Source of the DNA: a virus
Strand: one strand, 5' to 3'
DNA: 41,827 nucleotides
Virus record (IMG/VR): IMGVR_UViG_3300029954_000998
Location: 1-41,827 of that record
Every line of letters begins with the position of its first letter. Within the stretch, counting starts at the first letter, position 1. The notes under the pieces are model-generated. The model worked only from the letters and a program-made list of their open reading frames with translations. It did not search any database and was not told the DNA's origin. Both the position numbers and the translations under genes were made by a program. Positions 7,337 through 13,054 of this stretch are shown here, in pieces.

Positions 7337-8679
7337 TTACTTCCCTTTCTAAAGGTTTTCGTAAGGTCCGACTTAATGGTGTGGCCGCGCCGCATGAGTT
7401 CTTTTGCGAGTAGTGCGCGGTCGTGGTGTCCGTGTGATGCTTGCCGCATCAGGCCAAAATAGCTGTTTGCTGTCTCGAACAAGTCTTCGCCGGCCATGCT
7501 GCGCACTCGCGACAGCGAATCGTTGAATGTGCGGCGGCGTAATGTCCGGCGCCATGGCTTAATCACCTGGCCAACAAAGTCAATCCCGCGCTCAATGGGC
7601 TGCAGGATCGTTTTGGTCGGATTGAGGCGAGCGCCGAGTGCGCCATGCAGATGAACTTCAATTTTTTGCTTGGCGTCGTTCAGCCATGTCGATGATGTAT
7701 GCAACAACAGAAAATCATCGACATAACGGATGTAATGGCGGCAGCGCAGGCGATGCTTGACGAACTGGTCCAGTTCATCGAGATATACGTTCGCAAAGAA
7801 CTGACTTGATAGATTGCCAATAGGCAGACCCAAGTGAGCCCCCTGCTCAGTCAGCCGTTTGTGCATCGGAACGAGCGTCAACTGATCGACATCGCCGCGA
7901 TATTCGAAATTCTGGCGTGGGTCATGGAAAAGGATTGTCTCAGCTAGGCACATCCACCATGGCTCGGTGATGCGACGCGCCAACAAGTCGCGCACAATAT
8001 TCTTGTTGATGCTGACAAAGAAGTTAGCCAGGTCTAGTTTCAGATAGTAAGCAGGCTTGCTCCAATTTTGAGTGATGCTGCGCACCTTAGATTCCAGGCG
8101 CTGGGCTCCGTAGAGCGTCCCACGTCCGGGAATGCACGCGCAACTATCAGCAATGAATCCAGCATAGAAACGAGGTGCAATGTGGTTGTGCAGCAGATGG
8201 TGCACTATCCGATCACGGAAATCTGCTGCCCACACCTCTCTCGCCTTGGGGCGTGTGATGACGAAACACAGCGAGCGGCCTGGCGCATATTCACCGCTCG
8301 CTAGTTCGTCGTAAAGTGAGCGCAAGTTATGCTCAAGATTAATCTCAAAAGCCAGTGCACTAGCGCTGCTCCGCTTTGTGCGCCTGCAATCGAAATAGGC
8401 TTGAACAAGCTCAGTAAATGTAAAGTCAGGTGCGTTCCATTCTGCGGACGGCACGGCCACGCAACGCGTTGTTCTTGTGGTTGTTGTTCTGGTTGCCGTT
8501 GTTGAAGTTCTGATACCAGGCGTAGCCGTACCTATCGTGCTTTCTACGTCGCCAACCCGAATATTCGAATGGGAAACTGCGCCAGACCAGACCCGGACAG
8601 AACCGGCGGTATCTGCGGTGCGCATGTCGGTGGCCTTTTGAGCCAGCGGCACGACCAGATTAAAATTACGCTCAGTCAT
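7333..8679 (-). CDS. DGR reverse transcriptase
   Basis: Reverse transcriptase of a diversity-generating retroelement. It copies TR RNA with errors at adenines. With the start used here it has 448 residues. Motifs are KLDLANFF (214-221), LGLPIGNLSSQ (283-293, the (I/L/V)GxxxSQ hallmark of DGR enzymes) and RYVDDFLL (318-325, catalytic aspartates). PFAM-like RT similarity begins only near residue 85 (FTFTELVQAY). The start at 8679 is favoured because ATGACTGA overlaps the avd stop. However, residues ~51-80 are then encoded by the TR itself in another frame. A GTG start at 8460 or 8454 would give a shorter enzyme more like BPP-1 Brt. A still longer frame up to 8775 lies inside avd and is unlikely. 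Confidence 0.93.
   Translation of the reverse strand: MTERNFNLVVPLAQKATDMRTADTAGSVRVWSGAVSHSNIRVGDVESTIGTATPGIRTSTTATRTTTTRTTRCVAVPSAEWNAPDFTFTELVQAYFDCRRTKRSSASALAFEINLEHNLRSLYDELASGEYAPGRSLCFVITRPKAREVWAADFRDRIVHHLLHNHIAPRFYAGFIADSCACIPGRGTLYGAQRLESKVRSITQNWSKPAYYLKLDLANFFVSINKNIVRDLLARRITEPWWMCLAETILFHDPRQNFEYRGDVDQLTLVPMHKRLTEQGAHLGLPIGNLSSQFFANVYLDELDQFVKHRLRCRHYIRYVDDFLLLHTSSTWLNDAKQKIEVHLHGALGARLNPTKTILQPIERGIDFVGQVIKPWRRTLRRRTFNDSLSRVRSMAGEDLFETANSYFGLMRQASHGHHDRALLAKELMRRGHTIKSDLTKTFRKGSK
8441..8529 (-). repeat. DGR template repeat (TR)
   Basis: An 89-bp non-mutated template. Read on the minus strand it is rich in AAC codons: GYAWYQNFNNGNQNNNHK, then NNALRGRAVRR in the frame matching the targets. 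The 28 bp at its 3' end (8441-8468) are identical in all three VRs and should be the initiation-of-mutagenic-homology region. The remaining 61 bp align with VR2 and VR3 without gaps and with VR1 with one codon inserted. All differences are at template adenines. It sits inside the 5' end of the reverse transcriptase ORF, in a different frame. Confidence 0.95.
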
Positions 8680-9046
8680 GATGGCCTTGGCCTCCATGAA
8701 GCAGGCGATTCGCGGCATTGCGCCACCCAGTAGCCTGTTTTCCGATGCTGGTTGTGAGCTCCGTTGCTTGAGCATAAGCGGCGACCGAAATAAGCCGTTT
8801 ATCTTTTGCCAAACGAATCAACAACTGAGCTACTTCCAAGCGCTCCTGCAACTCCGTGAGATACAGGGCCTTATCTTTTGCCACGTTGGCACGAAATATC
8901 AGCACCGTTAATTCGATGCATTCGGCACTGATCTTGTCGCCAATAGTCCGCTTGAAATCGCGCGGCATATTGCGGGAAAAATTGGTCACGACATCGAGCA
9001 AGTCGTATGTGACCTTATAGATCGGAAGGTTGGTGTGGATGGCCAT
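8672..9046 (-). CDS. avd: Avd accessory protein of the DGR
   Basis: A 124-residue, highly helical, basic protein. It matches the four-helix-bundle Avd/S23-like family: LPIYKVTYDLLDVVT, then NMPRDFKRTIGDKI, then CIELTVLIFRAN and LQERLEVAQLLIRLAKDKRL. In BPP-1, Avd forms a pentamer that binds the RT and the TR RNA and is needed for cDNA synthesis. It lies between the targets and the RT, 19 bases after the VR1 gene, and overlaps the RT start by eight bases. Confidence 0.93.
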   Translation of the reverse strand: MAIHTNLPIYKVTYDLLDVVTNFSRNMPRDFKRTIGDKISAECIELTVLIFRANVAKDKALYLTELQERLEVAQLLIRLAKDKRLISVAAYAQATELTTSIGKQATGWRNAANRLLHGGQGHHD

Positions 9047-9065
9047 ATCTGACTAAATAGATAAA

Positions 9066-9530
9066 TTACTCAATAACTAATCTGCGGACGGCACGGCCAC
9101 GCAACGCGAGGCCCTTGCGGCCGTAGCTGAGCTGGTAGCCGTGGTAGAAGCCCTGAAACCAGGCGCAGCCGTCATTTGTCTTGGAGGGTGTGTTAGACCA
9201 GTAAGCGGCCTCCTTGAATTGTTCATGCATGTACTTATAGAGCAGCGCCTGCTCGACACGATCAGGAAGATCGCCACCTTGCCCCTTGGCCCAAGCCATC
9301 TGTGAGTCCCAGTCGGCACCGTCTTGATCGCCGGGCAACAGGGTCAGGTGATATTTTGTTTTTCCATCTTTGGCGATGACTGCGCATACCCACTCCTCTC
9401 CAGCCAAGAGGGATGGCATCGCAACATTGATGGGAAAGACTTCTTCAAAAGCCTTCTGCGCTTCGAAAGAGGAAATCATCTGAGACAGCTTGGTTTGCTC
9501 TGCCTTGATTGATTCAAGCGTGATAGTCAT
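9066..9530 (-). CDS. DGR target protein 1 (DUF1566-like, carries VR1)
   Basis: A 154-residue protein, one of three paralogous DGR targets. The N-terminal ~45 residues are a predicted coiled coil (SIKAEQTKLSQMISSFE) unlike the others. The shared domain follows: HLTLLPGDQDGADW, WAKGQGGDLPDRVEQALLY, EAAYWS, then the variable C-terminus GCAWFQGFYHGYQLSYGRKG and LALRGRAVRRL. This fits the DUF1566/C-type-lectin-like fold whose exposed face tolerates variation. The ATG at 9530 is preferred to an in-frame GTG at 9539 because GAGGTG lies seven bases upstream. No signal peptide or membrane segment is seen. Ligand unknown. Confidence 0.9.
   Translation of the reverse strand: MTITLESIKAEQTKLSQMISSFEAQKAFEEVFPINVAMPSLLAGEEWVCAVIAKDGKTKYHLTLLPGDQDGADWDSQMAWAKGQGGDLPDRVEQALLYKYMHEQFKEAAYWSNTPSKTNDGCAWFQGFYHGYQLSYGRKGLALRGRAVRRLVIE
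9081..9172 (-). repeat. DGR variable repeat VR1
   Basis: It aligns with TR over the invariant 28-bp end and 61 further bases plus one inserted codon. There are 16 substitutions, all at TR adenines (coding sense). It ends with the target gene's coding sequence. The 20 bp just outside (9061-9080) are also identical to the flank of VR3 but absent from VR2 and TR. Confidence 0.95.
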
Positions 9531-9556
9531 TGCGGACACCTCGAATTGATAAATGA

Positions 9557-9916
9557 TTAAATTGGCAATCTGCGGACGGCACGGCCACGCAACGCGTAGC
9601 TCTTGTGGGTGCTGCCCTGGCTGCCGTAGAGGAAGTCCTGAAACCAGGCGCAGCCGTCATCGCTGTGATGCGACTCATTGCTCCAGTACAAATCTTTCTT
9701 GAACAGATCGCGGTGATTTGCCCACAACATGGCCTGCTCGACGCGGTCGGGGAGGTCGCCGCCGATAGACTTGGCCCATTCCAATTGCTTGGCATGTGTC
9801 GCATCGTCGTTATCGCCGGGCAGTAAGATGAGGTGATACAACTCGCCTTTGGCGTCACCTCTGACGCCGATATAGATTTGCCCTTCTTCAAGCGGCGGGA
9901 TTTGAATCTGGTTCAT
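9557..9916 (-). CDS. DGR target protein 2 (DUF1566-like, carries VR2)
   Basis: A 119-residue target, essentially only the DUF1566-like domain: GQIYIGVRGDAKGELYHLIL, LPGDNDDATHAKQLEWA, GGDLPDRVEQAML, KDLYWSNESHHSDD, then the variable tail GCAWFQDFLYGSQGSTHKSY ending in the constant RGRAVRRLPI. The ATG at 9916 has AAGGAG nine bases upstream; an in-frame TTG at 9922 would be too close to it. The stop lies 26 bases before the VR1 gene. No secretion signal or membrane segment, so the protein is probably cytoplasmic or packaged. Ligand unknown. Confidence 0.9.
   Translation of the reverse strand: MNQIQIPPLEEGQIYIGVRGDAKGELYHLILLPGDNDDATHAKQLEWAKSIGGDLPDRVEQAMLWANHRDLFKKDLYWSNESHHSDDGCAWFQDFLYGSQGSTHKSYALRGRAVRRLPI
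9569..9657 (-). repeat. DGR variable repeat VR2
   Basis: Aligned without gaps to the 89-bp TR. It has 13 substitutions and every one falls on a template adenine (coding sense). The next base outside the repeat (9658) is the first non-adenine mismatch and marks the boundary. The invariant 28-bp end is intact. Confidence 0.95.
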
Positions 9917-9946
9917 GTTCAATTTCTCCTTGTGGTTATGGCTGAA

Positions 9947-10141
9947 CTACTTTGATGGAAGTGAAACCGGCGCCGTCATCTCTTCCGGCGTGCGGTACTT
10001 CATGAAAAGTTTTTTGTTCTGTGCGATCAGGGCGGCCTGTTGCTTAGCTGCATCTTGCTCATCGCGCACCGGTGCGGTGATCAGCACCAGACCGATGAGC
10101 AACAGCCCGAGGATTGCGCCGAGGGGATAGGCGGTTTTCAT
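9947..10141 (-). CDS. small single-pass membrane protein
   Basis: A 64-residue protein starting MKTAYPLGAILGLLL. One hydrophobic segment (about residues 7-24, LGAILGLLLIGLVLITAPV) is followed by a polar tail (DEQDAAKQQAALIAQNKK). The ATG overlaps the stop of the preceding gene as ATGA. A longer frame upstream would overlap that gene and is not used. Function unknown; a membrane-targeted early phage protein inside the target-gene cluster. Confidence 0.7.
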   Translation of the reverse strand: MKTAYPLGAILGLLLIGLVLITAPVRDEQDAAKQQAALIAQNKKLFMKYRTPEEMTAPVSLPSK

Positions 10142-10404
10142 TTGGCGCAGCGCTCCTCGAGCATGGCATCTGCGTACTCGTAGGCCCATTCAGCCATGCG
10201 CGGTACAGCTTTCAATCCGCAATTGAGGCCGTCTTTTTTTTCCTTGCTGATAAGGGCCGTCAGCGCCTGCGCAGCAAAGTAATCGCGCAGACTCATACCG
10301 TCGCTTGGCTGGATATCAAACCGTGCAACGCCTTCGCTATCGATACCGGTCATCTCTGCATTCAGGCCTGGAAAGGCTGAGCCGCCGTCGGATGTTGTGC
10401 TCAT
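10138..10404 (-). CDS. small phage protein with AYxYADAMLEER tail
   Basis: An 88-residue protein beginning MSTTSDGGSAFPG. The blocks SDGMSLRDYFAAQAL and YEYADAMLEER recur in small uncharacterised phage ORFs. The start has GGAG six bases upstream and overlaps the preceding stop as ATGA; the long N-terminal extension of the open frame is ignored. Function unknown. Confidence 0.8.
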   Translation of the reverse strand: MSTTSDGGSAFPGLNAEMTGIDSEGVARFDIQPSDGMSLRDYFAAQALTALISKEKKDGLNCGLKAVPRMAEWAYEYADAMLEERCAK

Positions 10405-10577
10405 GTCGAGCTCCGCAAGCAGGAATTGCTGACGCTTGGCATTGGGTAGTCGTGGCGCAGCTTCAAAATCATGGCGCCCAGCACCAGCACGGCGATGGCG
10501 ATGTAAGCCAGCGCGCGACGGATGCGACCAGGGCGATAGGTCGGGCGCGGGCGCAAGTATGTGGCGGGGCGGCTCAT
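10401..10577 (-). CDS. small membrane protein, 58 residues
   Basis: Starts MSRPATYLRPRPTYRPGRIR: a basic proline/arginine-rich N-terminus, then one membrane span (ALAYIAIAVLVLGAMIL) and a short tail. By the positive-inside rule the N-terminus should stay in the cytoplasm. Both ends overlap neighbours as ATGA, which fixes the start. Function unknown. Confidence 0.7.
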   Translation of the reverse strand: MSRPATYLRPRPTYRPGRIRRALAYIAIAVLVLGAMILKLRHDYPMPSVSNSCLRSST

Positions 10578-10918
10578 GCTCCCACCCCAAGCCATTCAGG
10601 GCGTTGCATGGTTTGGGCGTCGGCACGATCACTCTCTGCGCGGGCCGCCGCATCAGGCAAACGACGGTCGCAGAATCCGGACAAATCGATTAACAACTTA
10701 TGATTCAGCAATGGGTCAAGGCTGACTTTGGTGCCGGACAAGCATGCATCGACAACGTTATAACCATCCTCAAGAATCTCGCCGTATAAGTCCAACTTCA
10801 AACCATCTGCGTCATATGCGCACAGATAGATCAGTGTCGGATCGACCTGCGGCTGGCCAGCTAACGCTGCAATAACAGCCATGTCGAGAATATTGTCCTG
10901 TTGCAGGGTGCGTTGCAT
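10574..10918 (-). CDS. hypothetical early phage protein
   Basis: A 114-residue protein of unknown family (MQRTLQQDNILDMAVIAAL). The middle is acidic (CAYDADGLKLDLYGEILEDG). The C-terminal part has two cysteines (DACLSGTK, GFCDRR). It follows the VR3 gene by 32 bases and overlaps the next gene as ATGA. No membrane segment or catalytic motif is recognised. Confidence 0.65.
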   Translation of the reverse strand: MQRTLQQDNILDMAVIAALAGQPQVDPTLIYLCAYDADGLKLDLYGEILEDGYNVVDACLSGTKVSLDPLLNHKLLIDLSGFCDRRLPDAAARAESDRADAQTMQRPEWLGVGA

Positions 10919-10950
10919 GCTCGTCTCCGATTGATTATTAAATAGATAAA

Positions 10951-11430
10951 TTACTCAATAACTAATCTGCGGACGGCACGGCCACGCAACGCGTAGCCCT
11001 TGAGGGTGCTGTCCTGGTAGCCGTCGTCGAAGCTCTGATACCAGGCGGAGCCGTCATTCGAGTGGCTTTCGCTCGACCAGTAAGCGGCCTCTTTAAAGTG
11101 CTTCTTGGCGTTCGCGTACAGCAGGGATTGTTCGGCGCGAGTGGGCAGATCACCGCCAGCTTTTGCAGCCCACTTCATCTGCGTTTTCCAGTCAGCATCG
11201 TCGTTGTCGCCTGGAAGCAGGATCACGTGATGCGATGGGCGACCATCTTCATGCAAGATGATGCCGGCGTAGACTTCGCCATCATTGATAGCTGGAACAG
11301 TTATCGAGGAAGATGACGCAGGCTTGACGCCCAAGTGCTTTTCCAGCCAAGCATTGAACAGCTCTTGTGTGGCGACGGAAAGCTGCGCGCTTCCGATTTG
11401 CAGCGTTACTTGTTGGTCGTTGGGTTGCAT
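10951..11430 (-). CDS. DGR target protein 3 (DUF1566-like, carries VR3)
   Basis: A 159-residue target and the first gene of the early-left operon. Residues 1-50 are specific to this copy (MQPNDQQVTLQIGSAQ...). The shared domain follows: GEVYAGIILHEDGRPSHHVI, LLPGDNDDADW, WAAKAGGDLPTRAEQSLLYA, EAAYWSSESHSNDG, then the variable SAWYQSFDDGYQDSTLKGY and constant LRGRAVRRLVIE. GGAG lies six bases before the ATG. It lies ~70 bases downstream of the predicted pL promoter and so should be made early and strongly after induction. No signal peptide. Confidence 0.9.
   Translation of the reverse strand: MQPNDQQVTLQIGSAQLSVATQELFNAWLEKHLGVKPASSSSITVPAINDGEVYAGIILHEDGRPSHHVILLPGDNDDADWKTQMKWAAKAGGDLPTRAEQSLLYANAKKHFKEAAYWSSESHSNDGSAWYQSFDDGYQDSTLKGYALRGRAVRRLVIE
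10966..11054 (-). repeat. DGR variable repeat VR3
   Basis: Gap-free alignment to TR with 12 substitutions, all at template adenines. Together with the downstream flank, a 48-bp block (10946-10993) is identical to 9061-9108 at VR1. This suggests that one target gene arose by duplication of the other or by gene conversion. Confidence 0.95.
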
Positions 11431-11477
11431 TTCTCGCTCCAGTGGTTGATTGGAGCGATTTTTTGCTCCTTTAAAAA

Positions 11478-11536
11478 TGCGTTCGCCGCATCGTTAAAGT
11501 GCATATTACGCATAATAAATTAATGCGTCAACCGCA
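11478..11536 (-). promoter_or_regulatory. early-left promoter pL with three operator sites
   Basis: Promoter on the minus strand: -35 TTGACG (11526-11531), 17-bp spacer, -10 TAATAT (11503-11508). Three sites of the form TGCG-N5-CGCA lie at 11478-11490, 11500-11512 (TGCA in one arm) and 11524-11536, about 22-24 bp apart (two helical turns). They cover the start region, the -10 and the -35. The same motif recurs at the repressor/Cro promoters. The operon from 11430 to 1600, including the DGR, should therefore be silenced by the prophage repressor. Confidence 0.8.
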
Positions 11537-11565
11537 TTTTTTGAATATTTACGATTATCTGGGCG

Positions 11566-11587
11566 AAAAAAAACCACCCGAAGGCTG
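11566..11587 (-). terminator. probable terminator of the repressor operon
   Basis: On the minus strand: an imperfect short stem CAGCC/GGTGG with a TTCG loop (11574-11587), followed by eight T (11566-11573). The stem is weak, but the position, ~33 bases after the last gene of the cI operon and before pL, is right. Confidence 0.45.
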
Positions 11588-11619
11588 CTGCGCAGGAAAT
11601 CTCAATACTCTTGCAAAAG

Positions 11620-12009
11620 CTAAAGTTTGTTTGCGAGTGAAACTAAAGTGCGATGGAGAAAGACTGTAATTGATGGGTGAAGTTTTGTATCGATTTTTCC
11701 TAGGGCCATCAGATACAGGGTGTCTATGACAAACCTTCTAGTGTGAGTCTTGCTGGCGGGAATTGCGCCGCTGAGCATTACGCGAATCAAATCTTTCTTG
11801 CTCAAATCGGAGAGTGCACTTAGGTTTTTATTATATTTCTCTTCCAGAATTATAAACTGATCTATCGCTAGTACCAGTCGGTTGTATTTACTGAGCTTAA
11901 ATGGAATTGATGCGGCGATCCTCCAATGCGACTTCCACCGTTCTGACATCGCCTGCGTCTCAGAAAATAAAGCAGGCGTTTCTGGCCAGTCTTGATTTGA
12001 CTCACTCAC
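11620..12009 (-). CDS. unknown protein of the lysogenic (repressor) operon
   Basis: A 129-residue protein from a GTG start that overlaps the lipoprotein stop as GTGA (AGGG eight bases upstream). A TTG nine codons earlier is possible. The sequence is basic and helical (YNRLVLAIDQFIILEEKYN, LSKKDLIRVMLSG), without membrane spans or known motifs. Being in the repressor transcript, it is expected to be made in the lysogen. That position suits a lysogenic-conversion or superinfection-exclusion gene, which is inference. Confidence 0.6.
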   Translation of the reverse strand: MSESNQDWPETPALFSETQAMSERWKSHWRIAASIPFKLSKYNRLVLAIDQFIILEEKYNKNLSALSDLSKKDLIRVMLSGAIPASKTHTRRFVIDTLYLMALGKIDTKLHPSITVFLHRTLVSLANKL

Positions 12010-12308
12010 TTCAGCGCCCTGATATACCGTTCGCAACCGCCCAGGTTGCCATCGGCAGAATGTTTTCTGATGATGTCATGCTCATCAACCTGCAATGTAA
12101 GAGTGCACTGATATTCGTTGCCGCTGACTACTGACCATCGGATCAGATGCAGTCCGGCTACCGTTTGCTCGGTAGTCGGCAATCCTAATTTATCGATTGC
12201 CACTGATAAGGGTTGACCATGTAGCGCCGTCAAACGATCTTGAAACTGCCCTGGTGTTACGCAACCCTCAAGCGCCAGTACTACGAAAAATCCGATCAAT
12301 CTTTTCAT
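12006..12308 (-). CDS. small lipoprotein made with the repressor
   Basis: A 100-residue protein. The N-terminus MKRLIGFFVVLALEGC is a lipoprotein signal with the acylated cysteine at residue 16; Glu at the -2 position is atypical. The mature part has two more cysteines (EYQCTL, GGCERY) that could form a disulphide, and a SmpA/BamE-like feel (RLTALHGQPLSVAIDKLGLP, then conserved W), often a short periplasmic beta domain. It has its own Shine-Dalgarno (GGAG) and ATGA coupling to the repressor gene. Surface exclusion of related phages is a reasonable guess, not shown. Confidence 0.75.
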   Translation of the reverse strand: MKRLIGFFVVLALEGCVTPGQFQDRLTALHGQPLSVAIDKLGLPTTEQTVAGLHLIRWSVVSGNEYQCTLTLQVDEHDIIRKHSADGNLGGCERYIRALK

Positions 12309-12949
12309 TGTTTTCTCCGGTATTTTTTCCGATGTTCAACCATCACACCAATGATAAACAGCTCTTGCATGTCGCTGCGCATGGTCGGGTAATCTGGATT
12401 CAATGGCACAAGCTCGAAAATCATATTACCGCTGGCATCCATACCGCGCGGGCGGTATTTCTTAAAGGTAGCTTCTTCATCACCATTCTTCGCCACAACA
12501 AAATCACCAGGATTAGGCGAGAGTTCAGGATCAATGATTACCCGATCACCTTGCCTGAACTCAGGCAGCATTGATTCTCCTTCAATCTCCAATGCGAATG
12601 CAAATTTGGAGACTGTGGCGTCAGAGTAGATCACATCAAAGCCGGCGCCAGGCGGGTAAGGGTCTTTGATTTCTGTCAACAGGCCAGCTTGAATAGCAGA
12701 AATAACCGGTATCGCCTGCATATCCGGAAGAGCTGCAGACACGTTTAAATCAAATTTTTCCAAAAAGAAATCAGCGACCTCGACGCCAAGCGCATCGGCC
12801 AACGCATGAAGTTTTTCTTCCGAGAGCCATTGCGTGCCGCGCTCTACCCGCGACAAATTGCCGCCAGTTAAGTCTGCCGCGTGCTCTACCTCGGCGAGAG
12901 TCATTTTCTTCGCCAGCCTAATTGCTCTGATTTTTTCGCCCGTTTTCAT
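12305..12949 (-). CDS. CI-like repressor (HTH + S24 peptidase)
   Basis: A 214-residue lysogeny repressor. The N-terminal XRE helix-turn-helix is MTLAEVEHAADLTGGNLSRV and following. The C-terminal LexA/S24 domain shows the cleavage-type Ala-Gly (IQAG), the catalytic serine in EGESM and lysine in EEATFKKY. It should self-cleave when RecA is activated, inducing the prophage. The start at MKTGEKI is chosen because the -10 of pRM lies seven bases upstream; with no Shine-Dalgarno, the mRNA would be nearly leaderless, as for lambda cI. A longer frame to 13045 would include the operator region and is rejected. Confidence 0.92.
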   Translation of the reverse strand: MKTGEKIRAIRLAKKMTLAEVEHAADLTGGNLSRVERGTQWLSEEKLHALADALGVEVADFFLEKFDLNVSAALPDMQAIPVISAIQAGLLTEIKDPYPPGAGFDVIYSDATVSKFAFALEIEGESMLPEFRQGDRVIIDPELSPNPGDFVVAKNGDEEATFKKYRPRGMDASGNMIFELVPLNPDYPTMRSDMQELFIIGVMVEHRKKYRRKQ

Positions 12950-12956
12950 AGGAACT

Positions 12957-13032
12957 ATTGTGTTATTGAAATGCGTTAGACGCAAAGCGCCTTGCGCATT
13001 CTTGATACTTGCATTAAAGTGCGTATTACGCA
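12957..13032. promoter_or_regulatory. divergent pRM/pR control region with operators
   Basis: pRM (minus): -35 TTGCGT 12980-12985, 17-bp spacer, -10 CACAAT 12957-12962. pR (plus): -35 TTGATA 13002-13007, 16-bp spacer, -10 TATTAC 13024-13029. Operator sites TGCG-N5-CGCA lie at 12972-12984 and 13020-13032, plus a one-mismatch site (AGCG) at 12986-12998. The block TTAAAGTGC-rTATTACGCAT is almost identical at pL (11494-11513) and here (13014-13033). Confidence 0.75.
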
Positions 13033-13054
13033 TTATTAACTCCATGAGCCGATT

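Noticed and set aside
8441-8672. a fourth target gene containing the TR in the Asn-rich frame
   Set aside because: That frame is open back to a stop near 8660 but has no ATG or plausible start and no DUF1566 domain before the repeat.
8680-8775. longer N-terminus of the reverse transcriptase
   Set aside because: This part lies inside the avd coding sequence in another frame; the ATG at 8679 overlapping the avd stop is a better start.
10401-10703. plus-strand frames across the small-gene cluster
   Set aside because: They oppose minus-strand genes tied together by ATGA overlaps and have no family features.
12950-13045. longer start of the repressor
   Set aside because: The extension is made of the operator/promoter region and would need transcription through pR.
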